Assembly (NCBI RefSeq): GCF_000331305.1 | Contig: NZ_KB217483.1 | Span: forward strand, 1,112,796-1,157,322 | Direction: 5' to 3' | DNA length: 44,527 nucleotides | Origin: Calothrix sp. PCC 7103 | Lineage (GTDB): Bacteria > Cyanobacteriota > Cyanobacteriia > Cyanobacteriales > Nostocaceae | Part shown: one piece after another, positions 25,475-33,411 of the stretch | Numbering within the stretch: the first letter of the stretch is position 1 | How the letters are laid out: every line of letters begins with the position of its first letter | Made by a program: the position numbers and the translations under genes | The notes under the pieces: generated by a model | Seen by the model: only the letters and a program-made list of their open reading frames with translations | Database searches by the model: none | What the model was told of the DNA's origin: nothing

Positions 25475-27595
25475 ATGAACTTTAATAACATTATTAAATT
25501 AAAATGGTTCTATAATTTATCTATTCGGCGTAAACAGCTAATTGCATTATTGATTTCAGAAGTAATTTCTATTGTTGGATTGGTGGGAACAGGGTCTATT
25601 TTAATTATCAGTAGTGGACGAAATATTATAGTTAATCAGGCGAGGTCAGAACTTGCTGTTACCGAGATTAACTATAATATTAAAATCAATCAAATGGGCT
25701 TTGGATTTCGAGGACAATCTGATAACTTAGCAATTATTAATGTCGCAAAAAAACATAATCAGTCGCACTATTTAAAACCTGACTTGCAGGAAGTTAATAA
25801 AATATTGCAAAATGAAATTAAAGCTAGAAAAATAGAATATGCAACGTTAGTGGGTAAAAATTTACGAATTATTGCAAATGCTAATCAAAATCGCATAGGA
25901 GAAATCTTTAACCCCCAAAATTTGGTCACGGAGGTTTTTCGTAAACCGGAGCAAATCAAAACTAGCGAGATTGTTACTAGACAAGAATTAGTTAAAGAGA
26001 ATCCTGACTTTGCACGTTTACTTGCGGGGAAAGAATTTTTGATTCGTTACACAGTCACACCAGTCAAAGACCTACAAACTGGTGAAGTTATTGCTGCTTT
26101 GTTATCTGGGGACATTGTTAATCAAAAACTACCGATTGTTAGTCAAACCTTGGATTCACAAAATGGTGGTTATAGTGCAGTTTATTTACAATCTTCTCAA
26201 GGAAAATTTGAGTTAGCGACTTCTGCAATTGAGATAAATAATCGCAATCTCCTTCAAAGCGAAAAAAACAAATATTTACTAAATATACCATTACCAAACA
26301 CATCGCTATTAAAAAGCGCAGTTACTGCAAATAATAAGATTTTGACTGAGCGTATTGATATCCAAGGCAAAACTTACACTGTTGCTGCAAAAAAAGTTGT
26401 CAATTATGCAGGAAAATCAGTGGCAGTATTAATAAGGGGTACACCAGAAACAGATTTAAATACCTTGCTTAGAGAGAGTTTGTCATTACAAGCAACGATA
26501 GCTGTATTTACATTAATCATTGATATTGTATTAGCTGGAATTTTAACAAGAGCAATTGCTCGTCCTGTCAGATATCTTATAAAAGCATCTCAAAAGTTTT
26601 CCCAAGGAGACATGACAGAACGAGCAAAAGTGTTCTCTCAAGACGAAATTGGAGAACTTGCAATAAGTTTCAATCAAATGGCAGAACAATTGTTATTGAG
26701 ACAAAATATTAATCAACAACAAATGCAGCAATTGTCAGCTACTGTACAAGAATTAACAAATACTCAATCCCAGCTTATTCAAGCAGAAAAAATGTCTAGT
26801 TTAGGTCAAATGATAGCAGGAATAGCTCATGAAATTAATAACCCGACTACTTTTATTTATAGCAATATATCACATTTAAATACATATGTAAATGACTTAA
26901 TACAACTATTGCAATTATATGAGCGTTACTATTCTACAACAAATACAGAAATTAGTCAGTTTATTGAAAAAATCGAGCTAGATTATTTACGCCAAGATTT
27001 ACCGAAATTGATAGATTCTATGAATGTTGGTAGCGTTCGCATTCAAGAAATAGTTCTTTCACTTCGCAATTTTTCTCGTTTGGATGAATCAGAGTGTAAA
27101 TTAGTAGATATTCACTCAGGAATTGATAGTACATTAATGATTTTGAATCATCGTTTGAAAGTCCAACCTCATCGATGTGCAATCTTAATCACCAAAGAGT
27201 ATGCAGATTTACCTCTGATCGAATGTTACCCTGGACAATTAAACCAGGTGTTTATGAACATTCTTAGTAATGCAATTGATGCTTTAGAAGAAGCGATAAA
27301 AAAATGTTCCGTTCAACCTCATATTCACATACTTACTCAACAAATTAACCCAGAAACAATCACTATCCATATTAAAGATAATGGATTGGGAATATCAGAA
27401 ACACAACTTGCCAAAATATTTGACCCCTTTTTTACTACAAAACCTGTAGGGAAAGGTACTGGAATTGGTTTATATATCAGTTACCAAATCATTACAGAGA
27501 AGCATCATGGTCAGTTAGAATGTTTATCGACTCCAGGCAATGGTACGGAATTTATCATCAAAATACCCATCACTCAACAATCTAATACCTTATAG
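25475..27595 (+). CDS. Membrane-bound sensor histidine kinase (Cache-like sensor, HAMP, HATPase)
   Basis: This 706-aa two-component sensor has TM1 at about 21-46 and TM2 at about 338-362, enclosing an extracytoplasmic double-Cache-type sensor (about 47-335). A HAMP domain follows (about 362-415; RPVRYLIKASQKFSQGDM and DEIGELAISFNQMAEQL), then a coiled coil, the phospho-acceptor helix (MIAGIAHEINNPTTF, His452), the N box (NQVFMNILSNAIDAL) and G boxes (DNGLGIS, GKGTGIGLYIS). The HEINNP form is typical of cyanobacterial kinases. No response regulator is adjacent, so the partner is encoded elsewhere; control of the exported genes is possible but unproven. The gene is free of GGCGCC, and the 2.6 kb around it looks different in history from the TPS genes. 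Confidence 0.92.
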   Translation: MNFNNIIKLKWFYNLSIRRKQLIALLISEVISIVGLVGTGSILIISSGRNIIVNQARSELAVTEINYNIKINQMGFGFRGQSDNLAIINVAKKHNQSHYLKPDLQEVNKILQNEIKARKIEYATLVGKNLRIIANANQNRIGEIFNPQNLVTEVFRKPEQIKTSEIVTRQELVKENPDFARLLAGKEFLIRYTVTPVKDLQTGEVIAALLSGDIVNQKLPIVSQTLDSQNGGYSAVYLQSSQGKFELATSAIEINNRNLLQSEKNKYLLNIPLPNTSLLKSAVTANNKILTERIDIQGKTYTVAAKKVVNYAGKSVAVLIRGTPETDLNTLLRESLSLQATIAVFTLIIDIVLAGILTRAIARPVRYLIKASQKFSQGDMTERAKVFSQDEIGELAISFNQMAEQLLLRQNINQQQMQQLSATVQELTNTQSQLIQAEKMSSLGQMIAGIAHEINNPTTFIYSNISHLNTYVNDLIQLLQLYERYYSTTNTEISQFIEKIELDYLRQDLPKLIDSMNVGSVRIQEIVLSLRNFSRLDESECKLVDIHSGIDSTLMILNHRLKVQPHRCAILITKEYADLPLIECYPGQLNQVFMNILSNAIDALEEAIKKCSVQPHIHILTQQINPETITIHIKDNGLGISETQLAKIFDPFFTTKPVGKGTGIGLYISYQIITEKHHGQLECLSTPGNGTEFIIKIPITQQSNTL

Positions 27596-27624
27596 ATATT
27601 AGTTAGAGTATCTTTAAACTCAAG

Positions 27625-27717
27625 AAGAATACAGAACTTGCGCGCGCTGTTGCTTTAAATCCGAGTGCGCCACCAGACTTACTTGAAGCATTGGTTTATT
27701 TAGAAGACGAGGATTAA
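27625..27717 (+). pseudogene. LRV-like gene fragment
   Basis: About 30 codons (ELARAVALNPSAPPDLLEAL and VYLEDED) match residues 28-58 of the protein at 2043, ending in TAA. It lacks a start. It is the left edge of a decayed copy of the 2.0-5.4 kb block. Confidence 0.78.
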
Positions 27718-27732
27718 TGCCTTGATTTAAAA

Positions 27733-27785
27733 ATAAGTATCTAAGTATCTAGACATTTAAATACTCAAAAAATTGAGTATTCAAT
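27733..27785. repeat. STRR-like short repeats and hairpin
   Basis: The units taagtatctaagtatctag are followed by a small inverted repeat, aatactcaa and ttgagtatt (about 27760-27782). The tract lies, as at 2626, between the LRV-like and 434-aa-type genes. Confidence 0.5.
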
Positions 27786-28089
27786 TTTGAAACGGCGCCC
27801 TACGAACTGCCCTATCAAGTTACAAGCCGTGCAAGATATTCATCAACTCGATATTCAAAAACAATATCCCACATAAAGCAGCCATTTTCTCTAACGTGAT
27901 ATACACCTTCTCGCTCCACACGAAACTCCACGATTAAACCCTCACGTTGAGCATATTTAAGCTTTTTGATCGTGGAAGGAGTCAGTTCTCTAATTCTCGA
28001 ACGTTCTACGGGAGTAAGAGCATTCCAAGCTTTCTGCTTATATTCCTCATTATTTTTGAGCGCTTCACTTATTTCTTCCCAAGAGCTAG

Positions 28090-28265
28090 AGCGCCGGTCC
28101 AGTAATATATATTGACGGAAGCGTAAATTTATGGGTCGGGGCAAAACGCTTATTTTTCGATTAAATTATTTATCCTTCGCATCGTACCAAGGCGCCTAAA
28201 TGCTCGATTGAAGCAACACGCATAGCTAGATTTTTCTGTCAACCACTTCTACGCTCTCTGGCGCT
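28090..28265. mobile_element. 176-bp MITE-like insertion with CTAG target duplication
   Basis: The insertion is flanked by CTAG at 28086-28089 and 28266-28269. Its outer ends are AGCGCC and GGCGCT, so with the flanks the inverted repeat is 11 bp (gctagagcgcc and its complement). Precise removal restores the interrupted reading frame. There is no coding capacity. A non-autonomous element or a structured repeat would fit. I saw no second copy in the window. Confidence 0.68.
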
Positions 28266-28320
28266 CTAGCAGTTTGCAATGCTTGAACTAGTAGGTCAAC
28301 AGGTGAACCACTTGGTAGTG

Positions 28321-28358
28321 TTAGTTTCCGTCCTGCCAAACTGATGAACCCGGAGGGA
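28321..28358. repeat. Small interspersed repeat (REP/MITE-like)
   Basis: The tract tttccgtcctgccaaactg, then atgaacccggaggga, is related to 42688-42722 (ttccgtcccgccaaactggc, then gaacccgaaggg). This type of sequence is widespread in filamentous cyanobacteria. Here it lies inside the linker of the broken 434-aa-type gene, in frame. Confidence 0.55.
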
Positions 28359-28417
28359 GTTATTTCTTTTGGCTGAATATCTACCACTGCTATTGGTTCG
28401 TAATCTTCAATCAAATC

Positions 28418-28743
28418 TCAGTAAATCACAAAGTTTTTTAGAAGCTTTGATAGTTGAGTATTTATGTATTTCAGTCAAGATTTGTAGAAATTGGAGCTTC
28501 AATGTTTAAGCCAAAGGTTCCAGCTTTACTAGAGAGTACAAGGTTAAGAATTTTGTTAGCATCATCTTGGGAAAACTCATGCTGGGAGTCCCATTCCCCA
28601 AGCACTGATAGGAACTTTACATTGTTTATCTTGGCTAAAGAAACTAAACGCCCCCAGAATGTTGGAAAACTTTCCCGTTTATATAGCTTACTTTCTTTTT
28701 TGTTTGCTTCAAGAGCTATCTTTGCTTGATCAAGGGCAACTGA
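28418..28743. repeat. 326-bp repeat, source copy
   Basis: This is the partner of 14588-14913. It covers the 3' end of the DUF4157 gene and 53 bp beyond it, and forms the junction with the broken 434-aa-type gene. This copy is probably the origin because the whole gene is present here. Confidence 0.9.
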
Positions 28744-29910
28744 GTTCTGTAGGTCTTCTCCTCTATTAAGATTTATGTTTAGCTCTTTCATAGAAATATG
28801 AGCGCTGAGTGGATTGACTAAGTTTAGGGAAATCTTTTCTGCATTGCTGGTTAGTTGACGTAGAACAGGTAATCGCATTGCTATAACTGCATATTGACCT
28901 AATGCGGCACCGTAACCTAACCCCTGTTTATTGCCTGGAACTTCTAGTCCATCTGGCTTCAGAATTTTTTGCTCACTATAGTAGAATATTGAAATGTGCC
29001 CTTTTTTCTCACCATCTCTATCTCTTAAAGTTAATAACCAAGTACGATCGCTCATCGCGCTGGGTTCTACTTCGTTGATGTCTATATAATTTCCTTCTAA
29101 ATTTCCTGACAATTTCCAAGTGTAAATAGGGTCACTACTTGATTTCAATTTTGGTTTTGTCTTTAAAATTGCCCTTTGTATAACTCCGTCGTGTTGTTGC
29201 ACCACGTGTGTTAATTCATGAGCAATTAACTCTTTCCCAGCATGACTTTGAGGGTTATATTCTCCTTGGCGAAAGAAAATATCTTGCCCTGTAGTAAATG
29301 CTTTTGCCTGAATTGATTGATTCAACTGGTCAGATTTTGCATCACTGTGAACTTTTACTTTGCTAAAGTCAAAACCAAATGCCTGTTCCATTGGCTTGCG
29401 GATGTCATTTGATAAAGCTTGTCCGTTACCCCGTGATTGTTGAATTGATGCTTCCAAATCCGCTGGTACAGATGTTTCGTCTATTATACCTACCTGTGTG
29501 GTTTTTTTGATTAGTTCTTCAGGCTTTTGTTGGCGCCGCATATAACCTGAAATTGGTTTCATCAAGACCATTTCCTCTTCTTCTGGTAATAAGTCCCGTT
29601 GAATGGTTTTGCCGCTTTGAGGTGAGTTGATTTGCTGTACTACTTGGTGCCCTACAGAGTCTGCTTCTTCTTCGTATCTATCTCCTGCCTTTCCAATTGT
29701 TAATTTAGTCTGAATTGGTAAGTAAGTACGCGAATTTTGTACAGGTGTTTTAGTAAAATCGTGTGCAAATTTAGACTCTTTTAACTGATAATTTTCTGGC
29801 TCTGGTATTACTTGAATATTTGTGGTATTACTTCGAGATACAATAAATGAGTTATTATGTACTAATGTAGATATTTTAGAGCTATCAGCTTGAACTTTTT
29901 TAAATGTCAC
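28471..29910 (-). CDS. DUF4157 (eCIS core domain) protein, 479 aa
   Basis: Residues about 150-241 form a DUF4157 domain, with DIRKPMEQAFGFDFSKVKVH, AFTTGQDIFFRQGEYNP and the metal-binding HELTHVVQQ (His231, Glu232, His235). The domain is common in bacteria and is often found in proteins linked to extracellular contractile injection systems (eCIS). The first 150 residues are polar and disordered (with KLTIGKAGDRYEEEADSVG, the typical pre-domain motif). The C-terminal 220 residues are an unassigned module (NKQGLGYGAALGQYAVIAM; SLNLVNPLSAHISMKELNIN), which could be an effector. The start is GTG at 29910. No contractile-tail genes are in the window, so it is an orphan here. Its 3' end has been copied to 14588. 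Confidence 0.82.
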   Translation of the reverse strand: MTFKKVQADSSKISTLVHNNSFIVSRSNTTNIQVIPEPENYQLKESKFAHDFTKTPVQNSRTYLPIQTKLTIGKAGDRYEEEADSVGHQVVQQINSPQSGKTIQRDLLPEEEEMVLMKPISGYMRRQQKPEELIKKTTQVGIIDETSVPADLEASIQQSRGNGQALSNDIRKPMEQAFGFDFSKVKVHSDAKSDQLNQSIQAKAFTTGQDIFFRQGEYNPQSHAGKELIAHELTHVVQQHDGVIQRAILKTKPKLKSSSDPIYTWKLSGNLEGNYIDINEVEPSAMSDRTWLLTLRDRDGEKKGHISIFYYSEQKILKPDGLEVPGNKQGLGYGAALGQYAVIAMRLPVLRQLTSNAEKISLNLVNPLSAHISMKELNINLNRGEDLQNSVALDQAKIALEANKKESKLYKRESFPTFWGRLVSLAKINNVKFLSVLGEWDSQHEFSQDDANKILNLVLSSKAGTFGLNIEAPISTNLD

Positions 29911-29959
29911 AGTTATACCCTATACACTTTATGTATCTTAGCTCAAATAGATAAATTCA

Positions 29960-30185
29960 CTAGTCCTTAAAATTTCCATTCATAAACCTATCCATACTAC
30001 GCTCTGCCAAAGCCGCAATCATTAAAGAAGGATTAGTAGAAGCACAAGAACCAGGAATGAAGGCGCCGTCAACAACAAACAAGTTAGAATAGCCTTTGAC
30101 TCGCCCATAAGGATTACACACGGTGCCGATTGTGGCACCACCAAGGGGATGAGCAGTTAAGCTCGTGTCAGGCGCACAACTACTT
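29960..30185 (-). pseudogene. GMC-oxidoreductase C-terminal fragment
   Basis: The minus strand reads SCAPDTSLTAHPLGGATIG, then GRVKGYSNLFVVDGAFIPG, then NPSLMIAALAERSMDRF and a stop at 29960. These are the C-terminal FAD-binding and active-site His region motifs of glucose-methanol-choline (cholesterol oxidase-like) oxidoreductases. A stop upstream and the lack of the N-terminal FAD motif show it is only the last 70 or so residues. It is the remnant of a gene that once preceded the DUF4157 gene. Confidence 0.85.
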
Positions 30186-30235
30186 ATATATCAATTGGAG
30201 TTTGACCAAATAAAGCTAGTGTAGTTGATTAATGC

Positions 30236-30352
30236 GTTCAACCTGCACAAGGCCTCGTTAAGAATAAAGATGGGGGTTTAGAGCTTGTTCCATTGGCGCC
30301 ACAAACTACACTCAGTAAATCGCGTGCTTTTGTAACGACATTTTGTTACTAG
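30236..30352 (+). pseudogene. TPS gene 3'-end remnant with internal deletion
   Basis: In frame, VQPAQG from before the C-terminal domain is joined directly to LVKNKDGGLELVPLAPQTTL and the final residues (FVTTFCY, stop at 30350). The join lies at gcacaagg, an 8-bp sequence present at both positions in the intact gene (for example 41762 and 42009). About 250 bp were lost at that repeat. Confidence 0.82.
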
Positions 30353-30391
30353 GCGCCTGTTTTAAACCTTTTGGGGAATGCCGCAGGCGCC
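30352..30391 (+). terminator. Terminator-like hairpin (second copy)
   Basis: GGCGCCTG (30352-30359) pairs with CAGGCGCC (30384-30391), followed by ttgtttatt. It overlaps the stop codon of the TPS remnant. It is nearly identical to 4022-4061, including the loop. Confidence 0.65.
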
Positions 30392-30621
30392 TTGTTTATT
30401 GGGAGTTTTCGATTTTTCTGCGGTTGAGCGTACAGGTAGTACAGTTCGTTTCTTGAATGTGCTACTCCTTACTCTTTACAGAAAATTATAATACAAGTCT
30501 GACTTAGATTTACTTGTTTTAACTTAATTTTACAATTCAAACTAAATCTATGGTTATAGTACAATGTAAAAGACGATTTATGTCTAGTTTGAAATCCAAT
30601 ACATTGGAATGGCAGATTTAT

Positions 30622-31005
30622 ATGTATCAAATTTTGATTAGGTGGAGACTTCGAGAAGTTATGGCTAGGTATAACATCAAATCTAAAGACCTAGCTAAGG
30701 AACTGGATATCAGCCCCAACGCGATGTCCGCACTTAGAAAAGCCAAAACAATGCCACGTATAGATGGGTTGGCATTAAACTTGATGTGCAATGCCTTAAA
30801 TGAACTAGCAGAAGACTTGGAGGCGCCAATTACCCCTGGAAATTTGCTTGATTATTCTGTTGACCCAAAAAATCCACCGGAAGCCGACAAGGTATTTAGC
30901 CTCATAAAACGGAAGAGAGCTAGGCGTAAAAATTTACTTGAAGAGCAAGAAAATGAAGACTTATCCTCTTCAAAATTGGCTTCTCCCAAAAAAGAAGTAG
31001 CTTAA
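30622..31005 (+). CDS. XRE-family regulator with charged C-terminal tail, 127 aa
   Basis: The Cro/C1-type HTH domain lies at about residues 4-75: IRWRLREVMARYNIKSKDLA, then SPNAMSALRKAKTMPRIDG and MCNALNELAEDLEAPITPGN. It is followed by a basic and acidic tail (KRKRARRKNLLEEQ) absent from the copy at 5036. ATG 30622 is the nearest start; the paralogue begins at the equivalent of TTG 30634, and an ATG at 30550 would add 24 unconserved residues. It is probably the full-length version of the regulator, with the 5036 copy truncated. Its likely target is nearby DNA. Confidence 0.78.
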   Translation: MYQILIRWRLREVMARYNIKSKDLAKELDISPNAMSALRKAKTMPRIDGLALNLMCNALNELAEDLEAPITPGNLLDYSVDPKNPPEADKVFSLIKRKRARRKNLLEEQENEDLSSSKLASPKKEVA

Positions 31006-31028
31006 AAAAATTAATTTATACAAAAAAC

Positions 31029-31148
31029 ATGCGGATAAAATGGCGCCTCGCGGTGTTGATGGCAGACTCTTAAGTTGATTACAAAGAGCTTGCATCAGTC
31101 AACCTGGCGATTTACGTACCAACAGCGACAAGTAGCGAGGGTAAGTGA
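31029..31148 (+). pseudogene. Relic of the small XRE gene
   Basis: It starts like 4729 (MRIKWRLAVLMAD), then has an in-frame stop, VDYKELAS in frame, an internal deletion of about 100 bp, and the tail AIYVPTATSSEGK. The order with its neighbour is reversed relative to 4729/5036, so the block has been rearranged. After it, 31149-31353 carries no gene. Confidence 0.78.
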
Positions 31149-31353
31149 AATTCTGCAAAAAAAGATGCAAAAATCTGCTGAAACATAAGGACAACAATGA
31201 TATATTGGCGCCTGCTTTGTATTAATGGCTGAGAAAAGTTTATTCTAAAATTTAGTAGTAAATGTATAAAAAAATATAAGTAATAAGGGCAGGCACCTTA
31301 TATTTAAATCTTTTTACTAATTCAAACACACGTTTTAAAACTGGCGCCCTTTA

Positions 31354-33304
31354 CCCGGATTTCTCACTTGTGAGAAAAAATGACTAATTTGAGTAAAATT
31401 TAGGATGCCTTAATTGATACATTGGTAAATGACATTCAAAAATAAAATATCTTCACGTATAAGCCGAAGCGATTAAGATAAATTAAACACATTCAAATTA
31501 CAACAATACTGAGAAATAACTTATTAGTCAAAAAACTAGACATGTTAAAGCTAGGGTTAAATTAAGAAAACTTACCCGAATTGCAAGCTAATAACTGTAA
31601 CGGCATATTAAATCAAAATCAAGGGGAGCATCCAATGGGGCAAGAAGCGTAATTATTAAGGCGCCTGAAACCCTTATCTAATACAATAGTCGTGAAAAAA
31701 ACATCACTTGGCTTTCATTGAATGCTCCTAAATCAAGCAAATTTTGGAAGCCGAGATAAATAATTGTAAGCTGTTGCAAAAATATCTATATAGGGACAAG
31801 CACAAGTAATAGCAATTAGAACCCGTTGGCTATTAAAACTAATAATTGCCCCTAACTTCAGTAGCTTTGTACGAATAGTTCCAACAGTAGCATTTTTAAG
31901 CTCAGTTTGTGCCAAACATTTCTCTCTGAAAGCATTCATTAAAATGTAAGCGATAGAAGAGAACCATAAGCGTAATTGATTTCCGGCAAATGTGTGTGTA
32001 CTAGTTCTGTCACTTTTTAGGTCTAACTTTTGCTCCTTAAGACTGTTTTCCATATTGCCGCGCGGACAATACTTTTCAGTATAAAGTCGCCCAGGAGGAA
32101 CATTTTTGGTAGAAAGTGATGTGACAACAAAACGAGTTTTTACTTCTTCACGACTATACTCAATCTTTGATACAACACGACGGCTGCGGCTCCACGAATC
32201 TGTGGTTTGATAGTCAAGCGAACAATACCAAACCGAATTTTTAACTAATGCTGCTGCTTGTTTTTTTAATTCTTCTGATGGAGTAAGCAGAGTTTCTAAA
32301 AAACTGGTTACAGGCTGAAGTTTTTGCAAATATTCTTGAGATGCTCGGTGTTGAGTTGGTTGTATAAGTTGAAGTAACCGACTGTTTTGAGCTAACCCAA
32401 AAACGTAATCGATGCCGACTTCAGATTCACACCATGCCATAATCTCTTCTCGTGCATAAGCGCTATCTCCACGAACAAGAATTTTAACTTTAGGCCAGCG
32501 CGCACGTATTTGTTTAATAACCCTTTGTAACTCTTCTAATGCTCCTCCTGCTGGGTCTGAATTAGAGGCACGAAGTTTTGCCGCTAATAAATGCTTTCCA
32601 CAAAAAAGATAGAGTGGAGCATAACAGTATCCTTTATAATAAGGATTATAAAAACTTTCTTCTTGATTACCATGTGTTAAATCATCGGTAACATCTAAAT
32701 CTATGGTTATTTCTCGTGGCGGTTTTAAATAAGATTCTAAAAAAAACTCCACCAATAGTGTTTCTATTGCTTTTGGGTCATGGTCGATACGATGATATCT
32801 ACTATCAGCCCTTGAATCAACGTTTTCTGGGCAATGTTCAATACGATTTAAAGTACTTTTTCCTGCCAAAGTTACTGACTCTTCTGATGAGTTAATTGCT
32901 TTTCCAACTGCAAGCGCAAATATTGGGTCATTACGTAGAGTTTCATGGTCATTTATATCTTCGTAACCCATGACTAAGGCATATACTCTTTGTGCAATTA
33001 AGCTTTGAACTGGATGTAAAATTTTATTTGGCTCTCGGTAGTCTTTGAAACATGCTGTCAGTCGTGATATGATTTCTCTTTTTCTGTCCAGTTCCGCAAT
33101 TAGTGTTAACCCTGCATCCGATATTACAGGCTTACCCTTAAAATTAACTACAATTGGACATGACTTTACTTGTTCAAATACGAACTGTTCTGGTATACAA
33201 TGATTTTTATTTGGGGTCATACTTGAAACTGCTGGAATTGTTTTGCAATATACATTTTGGCAGTTTTTGACCCCTCTTTTCTAAAATCTTGTGAGAAATC
33301 CGGG
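31354..33304 (-). mobile_element. Complete IS1380-family insertion sequence, TTTA target duplication
   Basis: Inverted ends cccggatttctcac (31354-31367) and gtgagaaatccggg (33291-33304) are flanked by TTTA at 31350-31353 and 33305-33308. This 4-bp duplication fits the IS1380 family. The pre-insertion arrangement can be read at 5271-5290, where ctggcgcc is followed directly by the attccttaag of the TPS upstream region. The element is 1951 bp, with about 380 bp of non-coding DNA at the left end, one GGCGCC (31661) and one transposase. Confidence 0.93.
31733..33220 (-). CDS. IS1380-family DDE transposase
   Basis: This 495-aa transposase belongs to the surrounding element. The catalytic acids are seen in EITIDLDVTDD (Asp174), LVRGDSAYAREE (Asp252) and PRGNMENSLKEQK (Glu391), matching the IS1380 pattern. 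The insertion domain, with RYHRIDHDP and ETLLVEFF, is normal for the family. The frame is open throughout, so the element may be active. It points away from the TPS gene at 33412, and its right end lies 39 bp upstream of the conserved promoter element of that gene. Confidence 0.93.
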   Translation of the reverse strand: MTPNKNHCIPEQFVFEQVKSCPIVVNFKGKPVISDAGLTLIAELDRKREIISRLTACFKDYREPNKILHPVQSLIAQRVYALVMGYEDINDHETLRNDPIFALAVGKAINSSEESVTLAGKSTLNRIEHCPENVDSRADSRYHRIDHDPKAIETLLVEFFLESYLKPPREITIDLDVTDDLTHGNQEESFYNPYYKGYCYAPLYLFCGKHLLAAKLRASNSDPAGGALEELQRVIKQIRARWPKVKILVRGDSAYAREEIMAWCESEVGIDYVFGLAQNSRLLQLIQPTQHRASQEYLQKLQPVTSFLETLLTPSEELKKQAAALVKNSVWYCSLDYQTTDSWSRSRRVVSKIEYSREEVKTRFVVTSLSTKNVPPGRLYTEKYCPRGNMENSLKEQKLDLKSDRTSTHTFAGNQLRLWFSSIAYILMNAFREKCLAQTELKNATVGTIRTKLLKLGAIISFNSQRVLIAITCACPYIDIFATAYNYLSRLPKFA

Positions 33305-33343
33305 TTTATTCCTTAAGAAAAAATTGCATAAGTTTACTGTAGG

Positions 33344-33363
33344 CAGAAATACTGATAAGTATA
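33344..33363 (+). promoter_or_regulatory. Conserved upstream element of exported genes (copy 5)
   Basis: The core cagaaatactgataagtata is identical to that at 5319, with TTGCATAAGTTT at 33324-33335; it ends 48 bp before ATG 33412. The IS1380 element ends just 39 bp upstream, so anything further upstream has been cut off. Confidence 0.65.
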
Positions 33364-33411
33364 AGTTTAATAACAAACTTTGATTATCATTATTATCTGG
33401 GGTAAAGTGCA

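Larger units (their letters stand above)
27815..28417 (-). pseudogene. Broken copy of the 434-aa gene, with an insertion
   Basis: Minus-strand coding sequence corresponds to the last 140 or so residues of the protein at 2693-3997. It has part of the acidic linker (MIEDYEPIAVV), VQALQTA, and the C-terminal module (EGLIVEFRVEREGVYHVREN and FMWDIVFEYRVDEYL). A 176-bp insertion (28090-28265) splits it. Removing the insertion plus one CTAG restores an exact frame reading VQALQTASSWEEISEAL. The 5' end is cut off at 28417, where the DUF4157 3' region begins. The linker also contains a cyanobacterial small repeat (28321-28358). Confidence 0.85.

Noticed and set aside
29041-29060. A HIP1 site (GCGATCGC)
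   Set aside because: The sequence there is ACGATCGC, one base off; no perfect HIP1 was found in the window.
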